A stretch of 64,000 nucleotides of DNA, from NCBI RefSeq assembly GCF_028713855.1, contig NZ_JAQTNN010000001.1, positions 1 through 64,000 of the forward strand, in the 5' to 3' direction. This document shows positions 12,277-21,254 of this stretch, piece after piece. Under the pieces are notes generated by a model. It saw only the letters and a list, made by a program, of their open reading frames with translations. It was not told where the DNA came from and did not search any database. The stretch's first letter is position 1, and each line of letters starts with the position of its first letter. A program made the position numbers and the translations under genes. Origin of the DNA: Sulfuricurvum sp. (GTDB lineage Bacteria > Campylobacterota > Campylobacteria > Campylobacterales > Sulfurimonadaceae).

Positions 12277-13029
12277 ATGGATTTGAATCAAGAACGCTAC
12301 TTTTTTATAAGCGGTTTGATCTCCCTTTCTCTTTTTGTTGCTTTTTTATTTTTAGCGGGATATAGCCTAATTGTGTCACCTAAAATTGAGCAATTTGCAA
12401 TGGTACAAAGTGATGTAATTAATGTTTCGATTGCACTCTCTGAAATCAAGGCGACGGAACAGATTGATCCTGAGCCGAAAGTTGAACCGCTAAAGGCTGA
12501 TCCCGTCCCTGATACAGCAACACAGCCAGTAGAACAACCGGAAAAAGTTCCTGAAATATCAGATCTTTTTGCGCAGGTCAAACCGCAAAAAATACCGAAG
12601 AAACCTCTCGAAGTGACAAAGCAAAATGAGCAGTTAAATGCATTGGAAAAAGAACTTTTGAAGCACAAAGAGACACCTCGATTTTCGGATAAAGTGAGTA
12701 AGGTTGAATTGGCGAAACCATCAGTAAAAATGGTTATTCAAGGGGGCTCAACCGGGCCGCTCGTTAACGAATACCATGCTAAGATTCAAGCGTTGGTTTA
12801 TGCCAATTTTCATCCTCCTGCAGGCACGGCAGGTGAGGCGGCACGGGTCCGGATGAACATTAGTGCATCGGGTAAATTAATCGGATATAAGGTAATCAGT
12901 TATTCGGGCAATGGAACATTTAACGGTGAAGTTGACTGGTTAAGTGATCGGCTTAATGCACTCCGTTTTCCGGAACACCCCGAGGGGAAAGATACCGTAT
13001 TAGAATTTATATTAACAGCTAAGGGGTAG
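12277..13029 (+). CDS. tolA: TolA/TonB-like periplasm-spanning protein
   Basis: Links the TolQR motor to the outer membrane. One N-terminal membrane helix (about residues 10-32) is followed by a Pro/Glu/Lys-rich linker (about 55-140) and a C-terminal TonB/TolA-like domain (VRMNISASGKLIGYKVISYSG). The 250 residues are shorter than E. coli TolA and lack its long Ala-Lys helix. The gene order identifies it as the TolA equivalent; the sequence alone would also allow TonB. Confidence 0.82.
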   Translation: MDLNQERYFFISGLISLSLFVAFLFLAGYSLIVSPKIEQFAMVQSDVINVSIALSEIKATEQIDPEPKVEPLKADPVPDTATQPVEQPEKVPEISDLFAQVKPQKIPKKPLEVTKQNEQLNALEKELLKHKETPRFSDKVSKVELAKPSVKMVIQGGSTGPLVNEYHAKIQALVYANFHPPAGTAGEAARVRMNISASGKLIGYKVISYSGNGTFNGEVDWLSDRLNALRFPEHPEGKDTVLEFILTAKG

Positions 13030-13032
13030 TTT

Positions 13033-14280
13033 TTGAAAATCATTAGTATTTTTTTTATGTTGGTTCAGCTTTTATGGGGAACGGATGCCACTATTGAAAT
13101 AGTTAAAGGGGTTGAGGGACTCTCTCCTTTGGCCATTGAAGACGCATCCCCCGTAAGTAATGAAATGTCTCAAAAAATTTTTCAGATGTTGGCGGCAGAT
13201 ATGAATGTTGTCTCTTTATTCACCGTCGATGAAAGTTATGCTACTGCTCCTTACGAGGCACTTACACCGGCGGCGAATCATAAAAATGCGCAGTATCTGC
13301 TCCGCTACCGTTTGGTTAATGATGGAATGGGAGGGATAAAAGCGGATATTAAATTACTCCGAAACGGCTCTGAAATGTTTATTAAGAGTTATGTCTTAAA
13401 ACAGAGTGAAATGATGGTATTTTTATCGCATACGGTTGCCTACGATATAAATTCTAAATTAGGCGGATCACCGATCGATTGGATTAAACGAAAAGTTCTT
13501 TTTATTCGTCAAAGCAGTCCAAGACATTCGGATATTATTGCCGCAGATTACACACTTTCCTACCAAAAAGTAATTCTTAAAGGGGGAATGTACGGATTCG
13601 CAAAATGGGCGAATCGCGAACAAACTGATTTATACTATACAGCTCTTTCCGATTACAGACCTACCATTTATAAAATGAATCTCCTGAACGGAAATAAGGA
13701 AAAACTCATTAGTTCCGATGGAATGGCTGTATGTTCAGATGTAAGTGAAGACGGAAGACGTCTTTTGCTAACACTGGCACCCGAAGGGCAGCCGGATATT
13801 TATCTTTACGATTTGAATAATCAAAGTAAGACAAGAATTACCGATTATTCGGGGATTGATGTAAACGGACAGTTTATGGGAGACGGATCAATTGCCTTTG
13901 TTTCCAATCGTATGGGATATCCGAATATTTTTTCGACTCGCCCTAACAGCACGGCAGTTACACCCTTGGTGTACCAGGGTAAAAATAATTCTTCATTAAG
14001 CTCATACAAAAATTTTCTTGTTTATAAAGCGCGTGAAAACAGTGCAACGTTTACGGGCAATTCGTTTAATCTTCACTTGCTATCATTAAACTCTGGAGCC
14101 GTAAAACGGTTGACTGCGAGTGGTGAGAATGATTTCCCCCGTTTCTCAGCTGATGGTGAAGCGATACTGTATATCAAGCAGGAGGGTTCACGCAGTTCAA
14201 TCGGTGTGATACGTTTTGGGGTTAATAAAAGCTTTGCATTTCCTCTTAAAATAGGAAGAATACAGTCAATCGATTGGTAG
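13033..14280 (+). CDS. tolB: Tol-Pal system protein TolB
   Basis: Periplasmic beta-propeller that shuttles between TolA and Pal. An N-terminal signal sequence, a small alpha/beta domain and repeated propeller blades are visible (GMAVCSDVSEDGRRLLLTLAPEGQPDIYLYDL; DGSIAFVSNRMGYPNIF; NDFPRFSADGEAILYI). It has 415 residues. It uses a TTG start three bases after the tolA stop, which suggests coupled and modest translation. Confidence 0.93.
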   Translation: MKIISIFFMLVQLLWGTDATIEIVKGVEGLSPLAIEDASPVSNEMSQKIFQMLAADMNVVSLFTVDESYATAPYEALTPAANHKNAQYLLRYRLVNDGMGGIKADIKLLRNGSEMFIKSYVLKQSEMMVFLSHTVAYDINSKLGGSPIDWIKRKVLFIRQSSPRHSDIIAADYTLSYQKVILKGGMYGFAKWANREQTDLYYTALSDYRPTIYKMNLLNGNKEKLISSDGMAVCSDVSEDGRRLLLTLAPEGQPDIYLYDLNNQSKTRITDYSGIDVNGQFMGDGSIAFVSNRMGYPNIFSTRPNSTAVTPLVYQGKNNSSLSSYKNFLVYKARENSATFTGNSFNLHLLSLNSGAVKRLTASGENDFPRFSADGEAILYIKQEGSRSSIGVIRFGVNKSFAFPLKIGRIQSIDW

Positions 14281-14310
14281 CGTTAATAATTTTTTCGGTA
14301 TCATAACGCT
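14279..14310 (+). repeat. Inverted repeat at the tolB-pal junction
   Basis: Perfect 7-bp arms AGCGTTA (14279-14285) and TAACGCT (14304-14310) flank an 18-base T-rich loop, overlapping the tolB stop. It may be an mRNA hairpin that sets different tolB and pal levels. There is no T-run after the stem, so I do not call it a terminator. Confidence 0.4.
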
Positions 14311-14334
14311 ATATTTATTTCCTGAGGAGATGTC

Positions 14335-14895
14335 ATGATAAAAAATGTTGCTTTTTTAAGCGCAACGGTTGCAATGTTGATTTTGAGCGGATGTAGTTCA
14401 AAAGAGCCTGCAATTGATGCAACAGCAAACGGAAACGGAACGTCAGTTGGAACAGCAAATGCCAATACAAACGGTACGACTGGAACTGATAGTGGTGCGG
14501 TAATCGCTCCGATTACGAATGCGAATGCAAACGATGCCGGTGCGGCAGGTGCAAATGGTGCTAATGGATCTGACGGTCAATTGGTAAGCATTTTATTTGA
14601 CTATGACAAATTTGATATTCGTGAAAATATGCAAGATTCTATGGCAAAAGATGCCCTTTTAGTTAAAGGCAAAACTTTCAAACTTGAAGGAAACTGTGAC
14701 GAATTCGGAAGTGATGAGTATAACTATGCTCTTGGTCTTAAACGTACTAATGCGGTTAAATCAGCATTGGTAAACAGCGGTGTTAATGCTGATTCGATCA
14801 CAATGGTAAGCTTTGGTGAAGGAAATCCGGTTTGTTTGGAAAAAACTCAAGAGTGCTGGGCAAAAAATCGTCGTGTAGACTTTAAACTTCCATAA
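14335..14895 (+). CDS. pal: Peptidoglycan-associated lipoprotein Pal
   Basis: Outer-membrane lipoprotein that binds peptidoglycan through an OmpA-like domain. The signal peptide ends in the lipobox LSGC (Cys at about residue 20). A low-complexity Asn/Thr/Gly/Ala linker follows, then the OmpA domain from about residue 82 (LFDYDKFDIRENM) with the GNCDEFGSDEYNYALGLKRT peptidoglycan-binding segment. It has 186 residues. CTGAGGAG precedes the ATG. Confidence 0.95.
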   Translation: MIKNVAFLSATVAMLILSGCSSKEPAIDATANGNGTSVGTANANTNGTTGTDSGAVIAPITNANANDAGAAGANGANGSDGQLVSILFDYDKFDIRENMQDSMAKDALLVKGKTFKLEGNCDEFGSDEYNYALGLKRTNAVKSALVNSGVNADSITMVSFGEGNPVCLEKTQECWAKNRRVDFKLP

Positions 14896-15780
14896 ATGCG
14901 CTCTTTTGTAACCCTTTCGCTTTTACTTTCAATTATCGCTTCTGCTGCCGAGCCCTCGGTATTCGGAGCAGGCGATCTGAATGCTCCCAACCCTTACGGT
15001 CTTACCCATGAAGAGAAATTGATTCTTGAAAATAAAAAAGAGCTTCAGAACGTAATCCAAAAAAATAATGCCCAAAACGCTAAGGTAGAAACGGTTACTG
15101 AACGGCTTGACGGTATGCAGGGGATTATTGAGGGATTGAGTCAAAGAAGTAATGAGAATACACTTGCACTACGAAATCTTAACGAGAAATATGCCGCAGA
15201 AAGCAATACATCGCTGAATGTAGAACAACTTGGAAAACAGGTTGCCGCCAATACTGAAAATATTGCCCAGTTTAAGACATTGCTTGAAGAACTGTCGCAT
15301 GTTGTGGATGGGATCAATGCCAATTACGTTACCAAAGAGCAGTTTAGTGCATTGATCAAACAGCTCAAGGTGAGTGTACCTGGTACTTTGGCTGTATCAG
15401 CTCCTTCTGAAAAAATGGATAGTTCCTCGATAGAGCAGCAGGCAAATAAACTTTTTACACAAAAAAAATACCTTGAAGCACAAACTTATTTTGAAAAAAT
15501 GGTTCAAAAAAAATATAAAACTTCCGAAGCATTATTTATGATCGGGGAGACTCTTTTTGAGAGACAATCCTACAAAGAGGCAATTTCATATTATAAAGAT
15601 AGTGCATCTCGTAACGACAAGGCGCTCTTTATGCCTACTCTTTTACTTCATTCGGGTATTTCAATGGAGAAAACCGGTGATAGTGCCACCGCAAAAGCGT
15701 TTTATCAGGCAACCGTATCAAAATACGGCGGAAGTGGTGCTGCTAAAGAGGCGAACGAAAGACTCTCTAAGCTCAAATAG
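14896..15780 (+). CDS. cpoB: CpoB/YbgF-like cell-division coordinator
   Basis: Periplasmic TPR protein that connects Tol-Pal with peptidoglycan synthesis at division. It has a signal peptide (about 1-17, cleaving near ASAAEPS), a coiled-coil region (about 45-150) and C-terminal TPR repeats from about 180 (LFTQKKYLEAQTYFEKMV, KEAISYYKDSA). It has 294 residues. It directly abuts pal. Confidence 0.88.
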   Translation: MRSFVTLSLLLSIIASAAEPSVFGAGDLNAPNPYGLTHEEKLILENKKELQNVIQKNNAQNAKVETVTERLDGMQGIIEGLSQRSNENTLALRNLNEKYAAESNTSLNVEQLGKQVAANTENIAQFKTLLEELSHVVDGINANYVTKEQFSALIKQLKVSVPGTLAVSAPSEKMDSSSIEQQANKLFTQKKYLEAQTYFEKMVQKKYKTSEALFMIGETLFERQSYKEAISYYKDSASRNDKALFMPTLLLHSGISMEKTGDSATAKAFYQATVSKYGGSGAAKEANERLSKLK

Positions 15781-15852
15781 CTATATGGCTATTTTCAGAA
15801 TGGTTAGAGGTAAATGTGCTAAAATCGCACAATCTAAATTTAAGGCATTAAA

Positions 15853-16374
15853 ATGGCAATTGAAAATAATCAAATCGTATCGATTGAATACGAAGTACGT
15901 GACGGCGGAAACGTTGTAGATAGTAATGTCGGTGGTCATCCGTTGACGTTTATGTTCGGAAAAGGGCAAATTATTCCTGGTCTTGAAGCAGGTATCGCGC
16001 ATATGAATATGGGTGATAAAGGTGACGTTCTCGTAAAAGCGGCGGATGCATACGGCGACTATAACGAAGAAGCGCAACAAGAACTTCCCCGTGAGCAATT
16101 TGCGGGAATCGATTTGAACGTAGGTATGACCCTTTACGGTCAAGGTGAAGACGGTGGAACGGTTCAAGTTATGGTTAAAGAAGTTCAAGAAGATACTGTC
16201 ATCATTGATTTTAATCACCCGCTCGCAGGGAAAGATTTGATGTTTAGCGTTACTATTTCTAATGTACGTGATGCATCTCCTGAAGAGGCAATGACAGGTA
16301 TTGCTGCTGAAAATAAAGTTGACGATAGCGGATGTTGTGGAAGCGGCGGTAATCACGGCTGTGGATGTCACTAA
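15853..16374 (+). CDS. slyD: FKBP-type peptidyl-prolyl isomerase SlyD
   Basis: Cytoplasmic prolyl isomerase/chaperone, involved in nickel handling in many bacteria. The FKBP domain is split by the insert-in-flap (YDYNEEAQQELPREQF region). The C-terminus carries a metal-binding tail with clustered Cys and His (DSGCCGSGGNHGCGCH), and 173 residues fits. A 72-base gap after cpoB probably holds its own promoter (TAAAAT near 15820). Confidence 0.93.
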   Translation: MAIENNQIVSIEYEVRDGGNVVDSNVGGHPLTFMFGKGQIIPGLEAGIAHMNMGDKGDVLVKAADAYGDYNEEAQQELPREQFAGIDLNVGMTLYGQGEDGGTVQVMVKEVQEDTVIIDFNHPLAGKDLMFSVTISNVRDASPEEAMTGIAAENKVDDSGCCGSGGNHGCGCH

Positions 16375-17131
16375 TTTTTTAACGGCTTCAAACGCTTCGA
16401 TCGAAGCGTTTAAAACGGCAAATTTACTCAAGGGTCTTGGCGTAAATGCTATTATTTTCGGAGAACGCGGCACGGGTAAATTAACCCTTGCCCGCTATAT
16501 CCTTCCTCATGCACCTATTATTGATGCCGGTCATTTTGATGAGCTCTTAGACGCACTTGAATCGCACAGTGATGTAATTATTCATCGTCTCGATAATGTT
16601 GCCAATCTTAAACGTCTTATTGAAACAATCCAAAAAACACGCACTCGTGTTATTGCAACCGGTGGTTTCCGTTATTCCCAAGACCAATTGGATGAGATTT
16701 TTACAATACGGCTCGCTTTACCTCCATTGAGTGAGAGAATTGAAGATGTGGAGGTTTTGATTGATGCTTTTGTCAAAGAAGCACGTCAGACACTTGGAAA
16801 ATCTGAGCCATTTGATCTAAGTGGATTTATCCCCGATCTAAGTGAAAATGCAATTTCACTGCGGCGGCAGGTTTATTTGCACTATCTTTTTGACAGCATC
16901 AACGAGAATGATTTGATGGGAATTATGGAGCATTATCTCATCGATAAACTGGGCAGCAATAATGACTATCGACAGTTTTTGCATCTGTATGAAGTGCCTC
17001 TTATCCGAGCGGGGATTAAACGGTATAAATCACAATTGCAGCTTTCAGAGCGCTTAGGGCTCAACCGAAATACGTTACGTAAAAAAATTGCGGATCATTC
17101 TGAGTATCAATTAGAAATCAAGGAGAATTAA
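16361..17131 (+). CDS. Fis-family regulator with a degenerate NtrC-like ATPase domain
   Basis: Probable DNA-binding regulator. A Walker A motif (FGERGTGK) opens an NtrC-like AAA+ fold, with RLALPPLSERIEDVEVLIDAF as in sigma-54 activators, and the C-terminus is a Fis-type helix-turn-helix (LQLSERLGLNRNTLRKKI). The GAFTGA sigma-54 contact loop is missing and the ATPase core is shortened, so activation of sigma-54 is unlikely. The frame opens at TTG 16301 inside slyD; I prefer GTG 16361 (VDVTNFLTAS...), which overlaps slyD by 14 bases, but neither start has a clear Shine-Dalgarno. It is coupled to fabD by TAATG. Confidence 0.7.
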   Translation: MDVTNFLTASNASIEAFKTANLLKGLGVNAIIFGERGTGKLTLARYILPHAPIIDAGHFDELLDALESHSDVIIHRLDNVANLKRLIETIQKTRTRVIATGGFRYSQDQLDEIFTIRLALPPLSERIEDVEVLIDAFVKEARQTLGKSEPFDLSGFIPDLSENAISLRRQVYLHYLFDSINENDLMGIMEHYLIDKLGSNNDYRQFLHLYEVPLIRAGIKRYKSQLQLSERLGLNRNTLRKKIADHSEYQLEIKEN

Positions 17132-18063
17132 TGTCAAAAAAAATCGCAATGATTTTTCCCGGTCAAGGGTCTCAAAGCATCGGGATGGGGAAATCGTTTT
17201 ATGAAAACAGTTCGCTTGCACGCGAAATGTTTGAAAAAGCCGGTGAACGGATCGGAGTTGATTTTACCAAACTTTTATTTGAAGCAAATGAACAACTGGA
17301 TCAAACTGAGTATACTCAGCCTGCTATTTTACTTGTATCGATGATTGCCTATAAATTATTTCAAGAAGCGCACCCTACAACTGCCATAATGTTTTTAGGG
17401 CACTCTTTAGGTGAATTTAGTGCTTTGTGCGCATCCGGAGCGATTGATTATGTTGATGCGGTTGAGTTAGTACATCAACGTGGAAAACTGATGTCTCAAG
17501 CGTGCGAAAGCATTAATGCCGGAATGATGGCGATTTTGGGTCTTGATGATGCGGTCGTTGAAGAACTGTGTGCGAAAGCCAATGCTGAAGGTAAGCAGGT
17601 ATGGCCGGCAAACTTTAATCAAAACGGACAATTGGTTGTTGCCGGTATCAAAGAAGACCTACAATCAATGGAAAGTGTCTTTAAAGAAGCAGGAGCGAAG
17701 CGCGCATTACTCCTTAATATGTCGATTGCCAGCCATTGTCCGCTTCTCTCATCGGCAATGGAACCGCTTGGCGTTGCGATGGAAAAAACGGTTTGTGATA
17801 GCTTTAGCGCTCCTATCGTTTCAAACGTGACAACTGAAAAATATGCGACTAAAGAGGATGCGTTAAAACTGCTCAAAATCCAGTTGATTCAACCGGTTAA
17901 ATATAAACAATCGATCGAAGCAATCGCCGGTGAGATCGATGCAATGATTGAGTTTGGCAACGGGGCTGTACTCAAAGGTCTTAATAAACGTAATGCTCCG
18001 GATGTTGAGACATTCGGAATTTCAGATATGGATTCACTCGCCAAGGTATGTGAAGCACTGTAA
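17131..18063 (+). CDS. fabD: Malonyl-CoA:ACP transacylase
   Basis: Loads malonyl units onto acyl carrier protein for fatty-acid synthesis. It shows FPGQGSQ near the N-terminus, the nucleophile motif GHSLGE with Ser92, and the catalytic His in SIASHCPLLSSA. It has 310 residues. It overlaps its neighbours by single bases on both sides (TAATG), so it sits in a tightly coupled group. Confidence 0.96.
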   Translation: MSKKIAMIFPGQGSQSIGMGKSFYENSSLAREMFEKAGERIGVDFTKLLFEANEQLDQTEYTQPAILLVSMIAYKLFQEAHPTTAIMFLGHSLGEFSALCASGAIDYVDAVELVHQRGKLMSQACESINAGMMAILGLDDAVVEELCAKANAEGKQVWPANFNQNGQLVVAGIKEDLQSMESVFKEAGAKRALLLNMSIASHCPLLSSAMEPLGVAMEKTVCDSFSAPIVSNVTTEKYATKEDALKLLKIQLIQPVKYKQSIEAIAGEIDAMIEFGNGAVLKGLNKRNAPDVETFGISDMDSLAKVCEAL

Positions 18064-18821
18064 TGAAAATTTCACTCATTCAATCTGCACCAAAGCTGAA
18101 CAGAATAAATCTAACAGAGGTGTTAGCCATCGTTGAAACGCATTCGGATGCCGATGTCGTAGTATTCCCTGAACTGGCTTTGAGCGGCTATATGCTTCAG
18201 GATAAGCTGTTTGAAGATGCGTGGAGAGTTGATGAACTGGAAGGGTTGGCACATGCCAGTCAAAAATGCGATATCGTGATTGGAGCGGCATTGTGGGATG
18301 ACGGGCGTGTGTACAACAGTGCTCTTTATTTTTCCGAAGGCAAATTGATTCACATTCACCATAAAAATCACCTTCCGACCTATGGCATGTTCGAAGAGGG
18401 GCGGTATTTTGCATCAGGTGATGAGATACGCTCCTTTAAGACTCCGCAGGGCAATGCTGTGATGGTGATTTGTGAAGATATATGGCGTGCAGAGTCTATT
18501 GCCGCGATAGCCGCATCGGAGGCTGAGATTGTTTATGTTCTTGCAGCTTCTCCGGCGCGTGATTTTGGTGAAAACGGGATTGGTATTGAAGCCCAATGGA
18601 ATGCGTTACTTACATCAACGGCCCTTTTAAGTCATAACTACGTTGTTTTTGTTAATCGCGTCGGATTTGAAGACGGTTTGGGATTCTGGGGTGGAAGCCG
18701 TGTTATCTCTCCTATTGGAGATATTGAGCAGGTACTACCGCTTTTTGATAGTGCGGCAGTATCGGTTGAACTGAATAACAGTCTCCAAAAAGTGGGACGT
18801 TATATAGCCAAAAATTTCTGA
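18063..18821 (+). CDS. Carbon-nitrogen hydrolase family protein (nitrilase superfamily)
   Basis: Predicted amidase. The full catalytic triad is visible: Glu37 (FPELALSGY), Lys101 (HHKNHLPTYG) and Cys137 (VICEDIW). The CEDIW form resembles the glutaminase domain of NAD synthetase, so a glutamine or related amide substrate is possible but unproven. It has 252 residues, cytoplasmic. It lies between fabD and the nucleosidase gene. Confidence 0.88.
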   Translation: MKISLIQSAPKLNRINLTEVLAIVETHSDADVVVFPELALSGYMLQDKLFEDAWRVDELEGLAHASQKCDIVIGAALWDDGRVYNSALYFSEGKLIHIHHKNHLPTYGMFEEGRYFASGDEIRSFKTPQGNAVMVICEDIWRAESIAAIAASEAEIVYVLAASPARDFGENGIGIEAQWNALLTSTALLSHNYVVFVNRVGFEDGLGFWGGSRVISPIGDIEQVLPLFDSAAVSVELNNSLQKVGRYIAKNF

Positions 18822-18833
18822 TCAAGGGTTACA

Positions 18834-19526
18834 ATGAAAATAGCCATTATGGGTGCAATGCGTGAAGAAATCGATCCGATTTTAGAAACAATCGGTGAAT
18901 ATACATCCGAAGAGCATGCCGGAAATATTTTTTATAAATGCAGTTATGCAGGGCATGACCTGACCATTGCGTATTCGAAAATCGGTAAAGTGTTTTCGGC
19001 AATTACCGCTTCGGTCATGATTGAGCGTTTTGGTGCACAGGCACTGCTGTTTAGTGGGGTTGCTGGAGGAATCAGCAAAGAACTCAAAATCGGTGATCTG
19101 ATTATGGCAAGCGCTTTGTGTCAACATGATGTTGATATTACTGCATTCGGGCATCCGTTCGGGTTTATTCCGGAAGGATCGGTTATGATCGAAACGGACA
19201 ATGATCTTCGCTCCCTTGCGGCAGAGATTGCGGTCGATATGGACGTTGAACTCTATGAGGGAATTATTGCCACGGGAGATCAGTTTGTCGCCAGCTCTGA
19301 GCGTAAAGAGTGGATTGAAAAAACGTTTAACGCTGATGCTTTGGAGATGGAAGGCGGTAGTGTCGCTTGCGTGTGCCACAATTTCGGCATACCGTTTTTT
19401 GTTCTTCGTTCTATCAGTGACAGTGCCGATGGAGAAGCAGGAGTTGATTTTGATACTTTTCTCCAAAGTTCGGCAAAAGTAAGCGCAAAATTTATTTTAG
19501 AGATGGTAAAACGAATTGGCGATTAA
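18834..19526 (+). CDS. mtnN: 5'-methylthioadenosine/S-adenosylhomocysteine nucleosidase (aminodeoxyfutalosine-type)
   Basis: Cleaves adenine from MTA and SAH, and in Campylobacterota also from 6-amino-6-deoxyfutalosine in menaquinone synthesis (known from Campylobacter and Helicobacter homologues). The sequence shows MKIAIMGAMREEI, FSGVAGGIS, the ATGDQFVAS segment, ALEMEGGSVACVC with catalytic Glu, and RSISDSADGEA with catalytic Asp. It has 230 residues. The 3' end overlaps the next gene by 11 bases. Confidence 0.95.
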   Translation: MKIAIMGAMREEIDPILETIGEYTSEEHAGNIFYKCSYAGHDLTIAYSKIGKVFSAITASVMIERFGAQALLFSGVAGGISKELKIGDLIMASALCQHDVDITAFGHPFGFIPEGSVMIETDNDLRSLAAEIAVDMDVELYEGIIATGDQFVASSERKEWIEKTFNADALEMEGGSVACVCHNFGIPFFVLRSISDSADGEAGVDFDTFLQSSAKVSAKFILEMVKRIGD

Positions 19527-20274
19527 ACTTAGCAAGAAGATTATGCGCCAAATTGGGCGTACCAATGGAACATTCGGGCTGATCGAAGAAGGGGATAAAA
19601 TCCTCGTTGGACTGAGCGGCGGTAAAGATTCCCTCACAATGGTCCATGCAATGATGGAACAGCAGCGGCGTGCCCCGTTTAAATTTGAAATAGTTGCTGT
19701 GACGGTGACGTACGGTATGGGTGAAGATTTATCGGCGTTAATCGCTCATTGTACAGAACATGGAATTCCTCATAAGATACATGAGACCAATACCTATGAA
19801 ATTGCAGGGGAAAAAATACGCCAAAATTCATCCTTTTGCAGTTTTTTCTCGCGAATGCGACGTGGTGCTTTGTACAGTGCTGCAGAGAAACATGGGTGTA
19901 ATAAAGTAGCATTGGGGCACCATCTTGATGATGCGGCAGAGAGCTTTTTTATGAATATGATTTATAACGGTCATTTGCGTGCCCTTGCGCCGAAATATAA
20001 AGCTGGAAATGGGTTGATCGTCATTCGTCCGTTGATTCAATTACGTGAGCGTCAGCTTGCGGCTTGTGCTTTGGATAATGAGATGCCTACCATCGGAGAT
20101 GAGGCGTGTCCGTCGATGCGGTTTGATGTCAAGATGCCTCATGCGCGTGCTTCTATGAAAACAATGCTGTTTGAGATGGAACAAAAATACCCGGATCTGT
20201 TTGTCTCAATCAACTCGGCATTCGGTCATATCAGTGATGATACTTTTTTTGACCCTTCACGGTTTAATTTATAA
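19516..20274 (+). CDS. TtcA-family PP-loop ATPase (tRNA thiolation-like) with altered cysteine motifs
   Basis: N-type ATP pyrophosphatase related to tRNA 2-thiocytidine synthetase TtcA. The PP-loop SGGKDSLTM, LGHHLDDAAESFFMNM and FSRMRRGALY are clear. In place of the first TtcA Cys pair (CxxC) it has CSFF, and in place of the second (CNLC) it has CPSM, so one cysteine of each pair is lost. It may use a different cluster ligation or substrate. It has 252 residues and uses a TTG start inside the nucleosidase gene. Confidence 0.85.
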   Translation: MAIKLSKKIMRQIGRTNGTFGLIEEGDKILVGLSGGKDSLTMVHAMMEQQRRAPFKFEIVAVTVTYGMGEDLSALIAHCTEHGIPHKIHETNTYEIAGEKIRQNSSFCSFFSRMRRGALYSAAEKHGCNKVALGHHLDDAAESFFMNMIYNGHLRALAPKYKAGNGLIVIRPLIQLRERQLAACALDNEMPTIGDEACPSMRFDVKMPHARASMKTMLFEMEQKYPDLFVSINSAFGHISDDTFFDPSRFNL

Positions 20275-21216
20275 CAAACTTACTACTTTATGGTCGGCGC
20301 GGCTGAGTGAGAGCTGTGCGATCTCTTCTTTACTGAACCATTCAAACCCTTCCTCATGCATATCATTAAGACTCAGATAAACGTCAGCTTCGAGGGTAAA
20401 ATGGCTGTAGGTCTGTGTAATGTGTCCTAAGCTTTTGATATGAGAATTCCTTAATTCTTCACACTCGTAAAATCCCCATAGTCCCGATAAAAATCGTGTC
20501 TGACGCTGTATGAGAGCGTAACGGTTTTCTCTTTGGTAGACAATAATGTTTCGGTGTCGTATCGGTTTGGTTGTTTTATTTTTAGGTGTCGGATAGAGGA
20601 GGGGAGTGGACTTTCCTTGGCATGTTGTTTCAAAGGGACAAAATGCACATAATGGTTTTTTACTCAAACAAACTGATGCTCCAACATCCATCATCGCTTG
20701 ATTAAACTCAAAGGGGTGGTCGAAATCGAAGAGGGTATAGGCATATTCCCACAGTCTTTTCTCATCACGCTCTTTTAGTACAAAATAGCGGTGCAAGATC
20801 CGTTTCACATTGGCATCCAGAATCGGTAATGGCTCTTTGTAGGCAAAAGAGGCAATCGCGTGGGCAGTGGAACGTCCGATACCCGGCAGTGCGATGAGTT
20901 CATGTGCCGTGGTTGGTAATTCTCTATTGCACAGTCGTGCAGCAGCATGTAGATTGCGAGCGCGGGTGTAGTATCCTAACCCTTCCCACATTTTTAGAAC
21001 ATCATCCACCTCGGCTTTGGCTAAATCATTAAGAGTTGGAAACCGCTCCAAAAAGGGGAAATAAAACCGCTCTAACACTGTTTTAACCTGTGTTTGCTGG
21101 AGCATAATCTCGCTGAGATAGATGTGATAGGGATTATTTGTCGTTCGCCATGGCAAATCGTGTCTGCCGTTTTTCTCGTACCAACGCAATAAAGAGTGTT
21201 GAGGGGTAAGTATCAT
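20269..21216 (-). CDS. mutY: Adenine DNA glycosylase MutY
   Basis: Removes adenine mispaired with 8-oxoguanine. The HhH-GPD domain has SEIMLQQTQVKTV (catalytic Glu), ALPGIGRSTAHAI and PILDANVKRIL (catalytic Asp). The 4Fe-4S ligands follow the expected spacing, C-x6-C-x2-C-x5-C (CLSKKPLCAFCPFETTC). A NUDIX-like 8-oxoG recognition domain ends the 315-residue protein. The ATG at 21216 (MILTPQHSL) is preferred over a GTG at 21237 because a divergent promoter occupies the region between. The 3' end overlaps the TtcA-like gene by six bases, convergently. Confidence 0.95.
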   Translation of the reverse strand: MILTPQHSLLRWYEKNGRHDLPWRTTNNPYHIYLSEIMLQQTQVKTVLERFYFPFLERFPTLNDLAKAEVDDVLKMWEGLGYYTRARNLHAAARLCNRELPTTAHELIALPGIGRSTAHAIASFAYKEPLPILDANVKRILHRYFVLKERDEKRLWEYAYTLFDFDHPFEFNQAMMDVGASVCLSKKPLCAFCPFETTCQGKSTPLLYPTPKNKTTKPIRHRNIIVYQRENRYALIQRQTRFLSGLWGFYECEELRNSHIKSLGHITQTYSHFTLEADVYLSLNDMHEEGFEWFSKEEIAQLSLSRADHKVVSLL

Positions 21217-21222
21217 GGCGAT

Positions 21223-21232
21223 ATTATATAAT
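21223..21232. promoter_or_regulatory. Overlapping divergent -10 elements of mutY and the IMPACT gene
   Basis: ATTATATAAT at 21223-21232 contains TATAAT on the plus strand (21227-21232) and on the minus strand (21228-21223). The minus-strand element ends only six bases before the mutY ATG, which would give a leaderless mRNA. The plus-strand one leaves a short leader containing AAGAAGGGG before the ATG at 21255. Confidence 0.45.
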
Positions 21233-21254
21233 TGCACTATTAAGAAGGGGTTTT

